Made by a program: the position numbers and the translations under genes | In this document: positions 1 through 24,253 of the stretch, piece by piece | Layout: each line of letters starts with the position of its first letter | Position numbering within the stretch: position 1 is the stretch's first letter | Notes under the pieces: model-generated | What the model was told of the DNA's origin: nothing | The model's database searches: none | The model's input: only the letters and a program-made list of their open reading frames with translations | Assembly (NCBI RefSeq): GCF_004210375.1 | Contig: NC_134831.1 | Span: forward strand, 1,364,001 to 1,428,000 | Direction: 5' to 3' | DNA length: 64,000 bases | Source: Tachypleus tridentatus | Lineage: Eukaryota; Arthropoda; Merostomata; Xiphosura; Limulidae

Positions 1-645
1 AGTTAAAATATTCAGTCTCTTCCTTATAATTACCTAACACTAGCAGATGTCCTGGAGACATAAAATAATAAATATTTAAAATATGAAATGATTTGATATG
101 AAAAACAAGTTGTAATTAAGAGGTTTTATGAAAAATAACAGGAAATAATGTAAAAATAGGAATTAAACCATAGGAGAAAATACACAAACCAGATCTATCA
201 CCTATATGTGACAACTAAATCTATATGTGACAAGAGCTCTTTATATTTGGATAATTTTAATGAGCAGCTGTGGCCACGTGTTTGTTGGTAACACAAATTT
301 GAGTTCCATTCCTTAAATATCAGACCATACTGTCTAAAACTACATATATGTAGTTTCTGCAAACCTGAAATAAAAAATTTCCACACAAACTCTCACATTT
401 AAATGATCTATGCACAATTTCAGATGACAGCAATTCTGTGTTTCACAGTTTCAAGTGTCACTGGAATGGTGATTTATCAAGCCTTGTTTCAGACTTGAAA
501 ATACATGTAAAACACCCACTCATTCAATGGAAATAATACTGCAATAAGGTAATTCACTATTCTACAGTAGAATATTATACTATTCTAATTCTGAACATAC
601 TCAGAAGATAACATAATGCTTAAATATAACTAAATCAATTAATTT

Positions 646-780
646 TATATTTAAAAACAGCTGGTATGGGTTGAGAAAATTTTTATGTAGAGGAGCCTGA
701 TGATGACAAAAAAGGTGAAAACGTTGTTCACTCCTCTACATAAAAATTTTCTCAACCCATACCAGCTGTTTTTAAATATA
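646..780. repeat. Perfect 50-bp inverted repeat with hammerhead-like loop
   Basis: Arms 646-695 and 731-780 are exact reverse complements over 50 bp, separated by a 35-base loop. The loop begins with CCTGATGATGAC and contains GGTGAAAACGTTG. CTGATGA followed by a short hairpin and GAAA is the core of a hammerhead ribozyme, and the arms would form stem I of a type I fold. Penelope-like elements are known to carry hammerhead motifs in their terminal repeats, and a Penelope remnant lies at 4.1-5.3 kb. The loop looks degenerate: stem II (TGAC/GGTG) is weak and there is an extra A after GAAA. I see the inverted repeat directly; the ribozyme reading is inference. Confidence 0.7.
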
Positions 781-947
781 TACTTCTCTACAAGTGGGTT
801 TTCTCATCATCACAGAAATCAATTAAACTGTTGTTTAACTTAGTTAATATCATAAATAAAATAAACATTACACAAGTAAATTATCCAATACAAGCATCTT
901 ATTTTAAAGGTTTAGAAAAAATTGGGGAAATTCCTTGTTCCAGGAAA

Positions 948-1580
948 GTAAAATGTAATATGGTGATCATGTATACACTAATCACAGGAGAAAAAAAAGT
1001 AAAATGTAATAATGTAATAATCACAGGAGAAAAAAAGTAAAATGTAATATGGTGGTCATGTATACACTAATCACAGGGAGAAAAAAAAAAATGTAATATG
1101 GTGATCATGTATACACTAATCACAGGAGAAAAAAAGTAAAATGTAATATGGTGATCATGTATACACTAATCACAGGAGAAAAAAAAAGTAAAATGTAATA
1201 TGGTGATCATGTATACACTAATCACAGGAGAAAAAAAAGTAAAATGTAATATGGTGGTCATGTATACACTAATCACAGGAGAAAAAAAAGTAAAATGTAA
1301 TATGGTGGTCATGTATACACTAATCACAGGAGAGAAAAAAAAGTAAAAAATGGTGAATACACTAATCACAGGAGAAAAAAAAAGTAAAATGTGGTGATCA
1401 TGTATACACTAATCACAGGAGAAAAAAAAGTAAAATGTAATATGGTGATCATGTATACACTAATCACAGGAGAAAAAAAAGTAAAATGTAATATGGTGAT
1501 CATGTATACACTAATCACAGGAGAAAAAAAAGTAAAATGTAATATGGTGATCATGTATACACTAATCACAGGAGAAAAAA
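948..1580. repeat. Minisatellite, ~51-bp unit, about 13 copies
   Basis: Tandem copies of a unit that starts GTAAAATGTAATATGGTG, continues through ATCATGTATACACTAATC and ends in ACAGGAG plus an A-run of variable length. Copies start near 948, 999, 1037, 1088, 1136, 1188, 1239, 1290, 1341, 1384, 1429, 1480 and 1531. Those at about 999, 1088, 1341 and 1384 are internally shortened. Because 51 is divisible by three, long stretches stay open on both strands as 17-residue repeats; I treat these as artefacts of periodicity, not genes. Confidence 0.9.
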
Positions 1581-2943
1581 TAAAAACTATTTGAATTCAT
1601 TAAACTTCAAATTACACAATTTTTTTATCATGTGAATAATTAAATGTGCAAAATGATATCCAAAAAGGCGAATGGATTCTAGTTGGGAGTTTATAGGAAA
1701 AGGTAAAAGTCTTCAATATTCAAAATATGGAAATAAGTATCTGGTTAACAATTATTACATTAAAAAAGTTTTTCTTAATTAAAGTTTATCTTAGAATGTC
1801 TTTTTTAAACATCATAATTTTATTGGCTACAGTGCCTAGATGCAGTCCTGGTTTTATTCAGTCTGTTGTATTTTAGTCAGGTATCAAGTTGTTTTTGTTA
1901 GTTGACTGGTTGCCTTCACTATGTAGGTGCCCTATTATTTCTGAATGTTGCTTCAATATATTTCATGTTATTCATTTTAAACATTACCACATATATATAA
2001 AAATAAGTTATCTTACTATTCAAGATGTTTGTTCAAAGAAACCTTGTACTCTAAAACTCCAACTAACTTGCATTAATTTACTACAAAGTTCTAGAAACAT
2101 GAAAATAGATTTGTATAGTTCATATGAGAATTAACAATGAAATTTCTCTCATTAGGGAACTAATTAACTACCTGAATAACTTTTTATGTTGAAATTAAAT
2201 TTCTTTACTATGTAAAAAAAAAACTGTCTGATATTATAAATATAAAACTGGTACATCACTCACAATTTACAAACCAAGTAATAGCTTCATTACAAAAACT
2301 CTCTGAAATTCAATACAAATATATTTGTGTGTATATAATTAATAGGCTATTTAGTATTACCCTTAGTAAGTTTAATATTCATGGTTTACTTTAAAACTAG
2401 AACAGAACCAAAGCAAACACAGAATTGTTACCTTAATTAAGCTTTGCACAACTAAAAACAACAACAAATGTACATCATAATACTGTCTTGGTGAAAAACA
2501 CAGAAATTAGAATATTCAAGAACAAAATAAGAATGAAAAATATCAAATCTTATAAGTATGGGTATTGTACGGTTATTACAATTAAAATTACAAAGTATAA
2601 CGTTTAGCTATTATTTATTACTCTTAGCCAAGAGACAAAATACTTTACAGAAAGTGAATTATAATTTATAAATATTTATACATATCTCATAAAACTAAAC
2701 AATTCTAAAACTTTTTCAAATAAATAAGTGGTGCATGTAATAAACATTAAAATTAAATGTTGACCGGTTCGCATCATACTCAGCCACATAACAAATTAAT
2801 CTTGAATATTGCAGTACTTGTGAAGATTTACGTTGTATTCGTAAGTAGCAGTATGCAGTTGTATATATAATCTTTACTTCTATTTATAATCTAATAATAA
2901 TAATATACAAATGAAAGACTACATTTTTCAGTACGATACCTAC

Positions 2944-3010
2944 CCTGGTCCTGATTGAAACCTGCATACAACAAACCATTATCATGCGGATTTGCAAGGC
3001 CAATGTTCAT
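2944..3010 (-). CDS. WDR45B: WDR45B (WIPI3) first coding exon
   Basis: Read on the minus strand from the ATG at 3010, this exon encodes 22 residues plus the first base of the next codon: MNIG, then LANPHDNGLLYAGFNQDQ. The NPHGNGLLYAGFNQD signature is the conserved N-terminus of WDR45B/WIPI3, a PROPPIN-family beta-propeller that binds phosphoinositides and acts in autophagosome formation. The length from Met to the splice site matches the vertebrate protein as I recall it. A good donor follows (AGG|GTAGGT, phase 1). Only the first propeller strand is encoded here; the rest of the gene lies to the left. The paralogue WDR45 lacks this NPHGNGLLYAGFNQD start, which favours WDR45B. Confidence 0.82.
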
Positions 3011-3776
3011 GTTTAACAAATCTACTTAAGTCATAAAATAAATGTCAGCAAATTTAATAACTCACAACGTCACAACAGTTTAAGGGAGCTTCTAAACAAA
3101 TGGCACCACCTCTCGACCCTATATCATAATCTAGCGTCAATATTTTCTTTCGGAATAGATTAAATTGAGATTTAATTGAAGAAAGTATACCATATGTATG
3201 GCTATTAAAATCTAATTACTCGAAATTTCATATTACTGCTCTTTCTAAGAACAAACATGACGCTAGAATGTTTTATTAAGTTCTAACTAAAGGAAATGCC
3301 ACCTTTTTTTCATTCATAGTCAGCTGACTCGTATAAAAGAATGAGGGTCCAGAGAGCAAAATAAAAGCAAAGTGAGAAAGAATGTGTTTTGCTTTTTATT
3401 TCACAATGCACTTGTAGCACGGTCTATATATCAAAGTTTACTAAGATAAACTCTGGAAATCTATGTGAAATTTGCGTATTTTTATATTTAGCTTGTTCTG
3501 ACTTGAGTACAACCTGCCTAATATGATTTCCATTGTTTCTGTACAAATATATATGTATACCTACATACACACCAGGCTTCATTAGTATTATTAGAATGTA
3601 TAGCTTTATCAAAAGTTAAAAAAATATATTTTATTTCATCATATATTTAATGTTAGCCATTCCATCACAAAACTGTTTATTTGATAGATTCATAATATTG
3701 ACTCAAATATTTCTATTTGTTTGTTGGATGAAGTTTTCACTTTTTTGCCCAATTCAGACGCGATAATAGCATGAGG
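3011..3776. other. Upstream region of WDR45B, no gene seen
   Basis: Holds the 5' leader and presumably the promoter of WDR45B on the minus strand; I cannot place a TSS. A TATAAAAG at about 3333 points the other way (plus strand) with no recognisable gene behind it. Confidence 0.4.
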
Positions 3777-4052
3777 GGACCGGCATGGCCAGGTGGGTTA
3801 AGGTGTTCGACTCGTAATCTGAGGGTCGCGGGTTCGAATCCCGGTTGCACCAAACATGCTCGTCCTTTTAGCCGTGTAGGCGTTATGATGTGACGGTCAA
3901 TCCCACTATTCGTTGGTAAAAGAGTAGCCCAAGAGTTGGCGGTGAGTGTTGATGACTAACTGCCTTCCCTCTAGTCTTACACTGATAAATTATGGACGGC
4001 TGGCGCAGATAGCCCTCGAGTAGCTTTGCGTGAAATTAAACAAAAAAAAACG
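3777..4052 (+). repeat. SINE-A, near full length
   Basis: Family A of this window. The 5' head resembles a tRNA: an A-box-like GGCCAGGTGGGTTAAGG, an anticodon arm with loop CTCGTAA (CGT, threonine type) and a B box GGGTTCGAATCCC. A non-tRNA body follows with the diagnostic motifs ACGAATAGTGGGATTGACCG (here on the other strand), CAAGAGTTGGCGGTG, CTAGTCTTACACTG, GGGACGGCTGGCGCAGATAG and CTCGAGTAGCTTTGCG, then an A-rich or AAAC-rich tail. Pol III-transcribed and mobilised by a LINE by family analogy. It sits just downstream (relative to the minus strand) of the Penelope remnant. Confidence 0.9.
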
Positions 4053-4137
4053 TAATAGCATGAGATGCGGTGACGTAGCTATTCTTGATGACGTAGCTAG
4101 TTTATTTTTCAGCTTAAGTTGTTAGTTACGTATTAGA

Positions 4138-5300
4138 AACATTCCATTCTACTTAGTTTCAATTCATCTTTCGCTGAATCTATTGTTCTGAAATGTCCAC
4201 TGTTTAGTTTCTCACTTACAGTCTTTATTTAGGTGGTTGTAAACTCTATAGTTATTCAAAGGGCTGTTATGCGCATGCTCCTTGATTCTGGTTGTTAACA
4301 TTTGAGTCCTTGACCTAATATAGTCTTTCCTATAGTAAGGACACAAATAATTATATACTACCAGCAATATTTTTAATAAGGTATTTTGTCTTTAGACAGG
4401 AAAAAAATGCGTATCCATTTGTTTAGTTTAAGAATTATCTTAAGCTTACTTAGTTGATTGTCAAATGCTTTCGATTTCACTTTTTAATTTGATGCCATTG
4501 GAACCAGTGAAATGTAACACCAAGGTGGTCGGACATTCAGGAACGTTGAGATCGGGAATTTTGGAGTTGTAAACCTTATTAATATATTCAAAAATACTTT
4601 TGTTAGTGAGTACTATAGGGAAAGCATTTTTAATCAAATGTTGTTGGGTTTTTTTGTCATCATGAAAGTAACTATAAGAGCTGGTATGTTTATACTCTAC
4701 GAACAAAAATACTTATTAAACGTGCTGAAATGACAGTGCAGATCAGATTATGTTGGGGCCCGGCATGGCCAAGCGTGTTAATGCGTGCGATTCGTAATCT
4801 GAGGGTCGCGGGTTCGCATCCCCGTCGCGCCAAACATGCTCACCCTCCCAGCCGTGGGGGCGTTATAATGTGACGGTCAATCCCACTATTCGTTGGTAAA
4901 AGAGTAGCCCAAGAGTTGGCGGTGGGTGGTGATGACTTGCTGCATTCCCTCTAGTCTTACACTGCTAAATTAGGGACGGCTAGCATAGATAGCCCTCGAG
5001 TAGCTTTGTGCGAAATTCCAAAACAAACAAACATATTATGTTGGTTTGTGATAGTACTTAGTTTCGAGCCTGTTGTTTTGATTGATGACCTCTAGATCTA
5101 AAAAAGCAGCTTATATTCTTTTTGCTCTTCAGCCATGAACTCTATATTCCCTTGTTTTGAATTCAAGTAATCTTGAAACATTTTAACATTATTTTGATTT
5201 CTGAATAAAATAAAAGCATCATCAACATATATCTTATAAACTAGTTTTAAATTCAAACGAACATGACTACAACTAATTTTTATGTTGAGACAAGAACAAA
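4138..5300 (-). mobile_element. Decayed Penelope-like retroelement (RT + GIY-YIG)
   Basis: On the minus strand three collinear pieces can be read. At about 5070-5300 is the end of the reverse transcriptase, with the catalytic box KIYVDDAFILF followed by DYLNSKQGNIEF and, after a frameshift, FLDLEVI. At 4461-4706 is the linker between RT and endonuclease, with IPDLNVPECPTTLVLHFTG and IKLKSEIESI. At about 4138-4432 is the tail of a GIY-YIG endonuclease, including TTRIKEHAHNSPLNNYRVYN. RT followed by a C-terminal GIY-YIG domain is the Penelope-like architecture. Stops and frameshifts are frequent, the GIY-YIG active-site segment itself is missing, and a SINE-A (4757-5031) splits RT from linker. 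It is a dead copy. Confidence 0.75.
4757..5031 (+). repeat. SINE-A inserted in the Penelope remnant
   Basis: Full-length family A copy, from GGCCCGGCATGGCCAAGCG to an AAACAAACAAAC tail. It lies antisense to the Penelope ORF, between its RT and linker segments, so it is younger than that element. Confidence 0.9.
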
Positions 5301-5356
5301 CTAGGAAGTATGGAAGATGTATAATGCGTCTCAACAAACAGCAGGTTTTTGCAGCC

Positions 5357-5475
5357 CTCTCCCAGTAGCACAGCGGCATGTCTACGAACTTAAAACAGTA
5401 AAATCCTGGTTTCAATACCCGTGGTTGACATAGCACAAACAGTCCATTGTTAATTACAAACAGCAAACAACAGGT
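5357..5475 (+). repeat. SINE-B copy
   Basis: Family B of this window is a second tRNA-headed SINE. Its head reads approximately CTCAGCGGTAAGTCTACGGA, then CTTACAACGCTAAAATC and a B box GGTTTCGATACC. It is followed by GTGGGCACAGCAGATAGCCC and a short tail of the TTTGTGCTTAATTCCAAAC type. This copy has AGCACAGCGGCATGTCTACG and GGTTTCAATACCCGTGG. Confidence 0.75.
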
Positions 5476-6010
5476 TTTTGCAGGACTGTTCCCCTAAGAT
5501 TCCCCATGTAACTTTAGTATTCCAAATTCTGCTGGTTTTATTTGCTCACATCTTTGGCTCTACTCTCATGTAAGGATTTTGATATAGAACAGATAATGCA
5601 TAATATAATAATCAAACCAAAATATCTGTTTCATCTGCAATGACAGATATTGTCCTTCTGCATCTTATTGATTGCTGTCTTTAAAATCATCAAGGCATAA
5701 TCACCTATTGCATGATGGATACAACACACTATTTGTTTCAGATATTTATTCACTATTAATATAATTATTTGATTATATAGTATTCAAAATAAATTCTTCC
5801 TTTATTTTTTAAATTTTAGAGTCTTGTTGCTATCAAAATATACACCCTGTGCTCCATACTGAGATTTAGTGAGACGTGTAGCAACTGTCCTTTGTTGAAC
5901 CTTCAAGATGGCTATCAAAAACTAGTGTGCAATTTCCATATTCAGCTAGCATACAGTTCATATATTAGTGGTAGACTGCAACATAAGTCATTCCATGCAT
6001 TCAAGAAATT
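5476..6010 (-). pseudogene. Decayed multicopy ORF of unknown function (GDDTDLLVLL-type)
   Basis: Minus-strand reading with frame changes gives EYGNCTLVFDSHLEGSTKDS, then QYGAQGVYFDSNKTLK, then a segment readable as GDYALMILKTAINKMQKDNI and ADETDILV, then EPKM and RIWNTK. The order VFDGY...STKD, then a KxDADxLIVQTAI-like segment, a GDDTDLLVLL-like segment and VWNIK matches a protein family I recall as highly multicopy in arthropods and cnidarians and usually annotated as hypothetical. It behaves like a transposon gene. No intact frame remains. Weaker, similarly decayed coding traces may continue to about 7210, beyond the SINE at 6336-6612. Confidence 0.55.
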
Positions 6011-6321
6011 ATATGAATTAATGCACTATATTAAGTACTTGTAGTAAATACTTCATCTGGAAGTTCAGTCTGTTCATCGTTTATGTAAGACCAAAATACA
6101 TTCATAAGGAAACTCATCTTTTAACAACATCAGGCACTGAGGTTTGTTCTTCATTATTTTCTTCAGGATATTTCATAACATTTATAAATGCATCTAATCT
6201 ATTTTAACTTCACCTACATCTAGGCTTTTCTTCTTTTTCTTACTTTGTTTTCTTTTTTGGAGCTAAGAACTGCAGTAACATATCTTTACCTGTTCTGAAG
6301 TTGATGTTACATTGATGGTTA

Positions 6322-6626
6322 TACATAGCATTTGTTTTGTTTGTTTGGTTTTAATTTCGCGCAAAGCTACTCGAGGACAATCTGTGCTAGCCATCCCTAA
6401 TTTAGCAGTGTAAAACTAGAGAGAAGGCCGCTAGTCATCACCACCCACCGCCAATTCTTGGGCTACTCTTTTACCAACGAATAGTGAGATTTTTGTCCCA
6501 TTATAACGCACACACAGCTGAAAGGACGAGTATGTTTAGTACGACGGGGATTCGAGTCCGTGAACTTCAGATTACGAGTCAAACGCCTTAACCCACCCGG
6601 CCATGCTGGGCCTACATAGCATTTGT
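6322..6626 (-). repeat. SINE-A with 14-bp target-site duplication
   Basis: Family A copy at 6336-6612 in minus orientation, bounded by a perfect direct repeat TACATAGCATTTGT at 6322-6335 and 6613-6626. This is the clearest target-site duplication of the family in the window, and its length fits LINE-driven target-primed insertion. The insertion lies in the older decayed sequence around it. Confidence 0.93.
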
Positions 6627-7285
6627 AGCACGTAAGTATTGAGCATATTCTAGTCTACTCCATTTATCATTCTTCTTTCTAAAAGTTTCTTTACTTCTTT
6701 TCGACTATTGGTATAAAAAATTCCAATACCTTTTCTCTCTGATCTGTTCTGTTTTTTGCAGCACTTTTGTTTCTATATCTAAAATCATTTCTGTCTTCCT
6801 GTAAAATATACAGCACTAATGAAGGTCAAAATTTGATTCTTTATATCTTAACTGTAGGCATGATTCACTTGCTGCTTCCTTTGTATTTTATTTTTTAACT
6901 TAAATATATTTTTCGTTGATCCAGCTTCGTGGACATAAGTGTCTTTGCATGTATTTTACTTGTTTAAACATAAATCTTCATCTTTATTCTGGGATTATTC
7001 CAACATCATCTTTCTTGGTTTAAGAACACACAATACGTTCATTCCGAAGCATTGATCTTTGCTTTTTTTTTTTTTTTTTGCCAGCGTACAAATGCCCTTG
7101 ATTTCTAAATGCACAAAGTTTGAAGAAATAGCACTAAGCTTATGATCTTCAGTATCGTTAAAAGTTAAAAATACTGGGGTTAAGGTCAAAATCCATATGT
7201 GAAAAACCATTAATAGAAATGTAACCCAGGTTTCAGAAAGTCTTTGTGAGTAAATGTCGCAAGCAATATTAACATGATTATGCTA
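6627..7285. other. Decayed repeat-like sequence, no gene
   Basis: Contains an 18-19-base T run near 7063-7081 and a 71-codon minus-strand open stretch (6995-7210) without start context or a recognisable domain. It may be the 5' continuation of the decayed ORF at 5476-6010, but I cannot prove it. Confidence 0.35.
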
Positions 7286-8522
7286 TTAGGTCATCCCATA
7301 CGTAATGTCCGAAATTTTAATACAGAAAGTGCATCATCCTTTTTGTCTTTGTAGAAGGTTTTAATGGCTAAAATATGTAGTAGAACGCGTATAAAAATGT
7401 TCAGACAAATAAAATAAACTTGCTCAACTCCACTTTTTCAGATCATTAATCAAATAAACCCTTATGAAGATGGATGTGTTTGAGGAGCACTTTAGGCATA
7501 TAATGCTTTATGAGTTTAAAAAAGGCAATAGTGCAGCAGAAACTAACGAAAGATTCAAGGTGTTTATGGTGCGGAGTCTCTCAATAAACGAAAATGTCGA
7601 GGGTGGTTTCAGAAGTTCAGTGCAGGTGACTACAGCTTAAGTGATGCGCCACGTTCAGGTCATCCTGTTGAGTTTAATGATGACTTGCTGCTTGCTGCAC
7701 TTGATGAAGATTGTACTGTAACAGTTGAAGAATTAGCACATGAGCTTAATTCAACCCATTCAACAGTCCGTCGTCATCTACAACAGCTTGGAAAGGTGTC
7801 AACATTTGAAAAATAGGTCCCCCATGATTTGACAGAAGAGTAGAAATTTGCACTTCTCTGCACTCTCGTGGAGAGGTTAATGACTGGAGATGAAAAATGG
7901 ATATTTTATAAAAATGTTAAGCACCGCATACAATGGCCCAGTGCAGGTAAACTGGCTAAAGCACAGTTCAAAATGGACCTCCACCTCAGGAAAGTCTTGT
8001 TAAGCGTTTGGTGGGATATCGTTGGTATGATCTACTTTGAGTTGCTGCCACTCAATGTAACGATTACATCAGACTTCTTTTGTCAACATTTAGAGCGGTC
8101 GAATGTTACACTGACAGAAAAGAGCCCTGCTTTGATCAGTCGTAAAGATGTTGTGACCAGGATAATATACGGCCCCAAAAAGCAAGGATCACATCTGCAA
8201 AGATTAAAAAGCTAGACTAGGGAAAACTTCCACATTCTCCAGACCTTGCCCTGTCTGATTATCATCTATTCCGAAGTTTGCAGAACTATCTTGATGGAAA
8301 AGAGCTTGGAACACATAAAGATGTCAAAACAACCCTCTCTACATTCTTTTCCTCCAAACCCCAAGAATGTTAAGAAGTGGCATTCAGAAGCTTGTGAATT
8401 GTTGACAAGAAGTAATTGATACTAATAAAACATACATTATTGATTAAATAACATTAAAAGCGCTTGAAATCCTTTCTCTTTTTCTAAACCTAAAATCGGA
8501 TATTACTTGAAGGATGACCCGA
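7286..8522 (+). mobile_element. mariner transposon, inactivated, with both TIRs
   Basis: A 1,237-bp element flanked by TA (7284-7285 and 8523-8524). The terminal inverted repeats begin TTAGGTCATCCCATACGTAA on the left and read TCGGGTCATCCTTCAAGTAA from the right end; they match over about 30 bp with gaps. Transposase pieces: HTH region FRHIMLYEFKKGNSAAET (from about 7480), WFQKFSAGDYSLSDAPRSGH, TVEELAHELNSTHSTVRRHL, then TGDEKWIFYKN (first catalytic Asp, about 7884), a corrupted DNARPH box near 8157, and LALSDYHLFRSLQNYLDGK (third Asp, DD34D class, about 8245). Several frameshifts and an early stop make it non-autonomous. It ends 314 bp before the ECHS1 start codon, in the same orientation. 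Confidence 0.93.
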
Positions 8523-8836
8523 TATAATTACATCCACAAAATGTCTAATAATAATAATATCAACAAGTCGGTTAGAGCTAAAAATATGTACATTTTAGAT
8601 AGTTTCTAGAGTTTATCCTGGTAAGTTTGGTAACCTCACTAAAATGCACTGTGAGAAAAACAAAACCTTTGATGTTTTTGTTTTGACCTTTGATCTGTAT
8701 TTGACCGTAATTCTCGTGCACTTAACTCGCATGGTATCGCGCTGCTTAATGCAGACATGCTTATGAGGCTGTGTGCAGTTGGATTCAAGGTCAATCTGAA
8801 GTTTTGTAGAAACTAGAGGCAACATTAACGCGAATA

Positions 8837-23332
<14,496 letters not shown>

Positions 23333-23500
23333 GGTAATGAAGGAAACCTCATTGCAGGTGGTCAAATTATGATAGTTATCGGGTGCTGTTAAACAGTCAG
23401 CCTTGGGAAAAGGTCTTGTTGAATGACAACTGAATTATGCACTTTATGTTAAAGACAAACATAAACTAAGTATGGTACAAATAATTAGTTTAAAAAGTGA

Positions 23501-23506
23501 AATAAA
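23501..23506 (+). other. Likely ECHS1 polyadenylation signal
   Basis: AATAAA hexamer 169 bp after the ECHS1 stop codon, on the sense strand. Confidence 0.55.
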
Positions 23507-23529
23507 GTTGATGGTAAATTTGTATAGCT

Positions 23530-24253
23530 ATTTTGGTGACTTGTTTTCTGTTTGTGTCCAACATGTTGGTAACGAAGATTAAAAACTGAAAGTAGTTTTC
23601 AAAAACGACTACACATATAAACTTTTTTAAACATTTTTAGTTTATTTTACCTTAATTGCTGGATTACTCTTCCTACTATTTGTGGTAAAAAAAATGATAT
23701 GTCACTTATTACTCCTGTGTGTGCATGCACACACACAGATTAACTTGTAATATTACGTCTAATCACAGTAAATAATTCAACATGTTACCAGCATTGTGCA
23801 CAATAAATATAATCTTAAAACATCCAAGCATCATCAATTTTGGTGAGGAAGTTTGCTAAGAAAAACAACTGTATTTACTTTCTTTTTGTAACCTCCATTA
23901 TTTAAGAAAATAAATACATAGATGGACAGATAGATTAACAATTCACAAGTAAATTAAATAGAATAGTAAGAAATTTGTTTGGACCTAATGTGAAAAATTA
24001 TTGCTGTTGACGTTATAAAAAAAATCATAACGGGTATTTGGAGTTCTATTTCCATTAAAAACATATTTGTATGAGAAGAGTAATTCATAACCCATTATCC
24101 AAATTTGATAGAAAATGTTTTATTAGAATTTCCAATTTATTATTAAATAGGTTTATATTGCACAAAAAATGTTTTTGTGAAATATATTTTGGTGGGTTAT
24201 AAATTGGTATATTACCAAGAAGTAACATTGTTAAGTTGAGGAACCAACAAAAC
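23530..24253. other. Intergenic, nothing recognised
   Basis: AT-rich sequence between the ECHS1 3' end and the Tc1 remnant, with a short CA stretch near 23730. No coding trace seen. Confidence 0.5.

Larger units (their letters stand above)
1..2943 (-). other. WDR45B intron 1 (partial, runs off left edge)
   Basis: This is the DNA downstream of the donor of the WDR45B first coding exon. I searched it by eye for the next conserved exon of the family (the segment encoding a CFACGMENG-like motif) and did not find it, so the intron is at least 2.9 kb and exon 2 lies outside the window. It holds the inverted repeat at 646-780 and the minisatellite at 948-1580. I see nothing else recognisable in 1-645 or 1600-2943. 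Confidence 0.55.

Noticed and set aside
948-1580. CRISPR-like array
   Set aside because: Units are contiguous without unique spacers and the genome is eukaryotic.
1166-1594. Open frames with 17-residue repeats on both strands
   Set aside because: They arise from the 51-bp minisatellite, whose unit length is a multiple of three; both strands are open equally and there is no start context or homology.
3331-3340. TATAAAAG box on the plus strand
   Set aside because: No initiator, ORF or conserved exon follows on that strand; AT-rich DNA yields such strings by chance.
3777-3850. tRNA-like sequences with A and B boxes (also at 4757, 48850, 53183, 56000, 63763)
   Set aside because: They are heads of dispersed SINEs: the acceptor stems do not pair properly and every copy continues into the same non-tRNA body.
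5098-5466. 122-codon minus-strand frame as one gene
   Set aside because: It is a chimera: the upstream half is SINE-B and flank, only the downstream half (YVDD part) is Penelope reverse transcriptase.
7868-8215. 115-codon open frame as an independent gene
   Set aside because: It is the middle part of the mariner transposase (TGDEKW to the corrupted DNARPH box), bounded by frameshifts.
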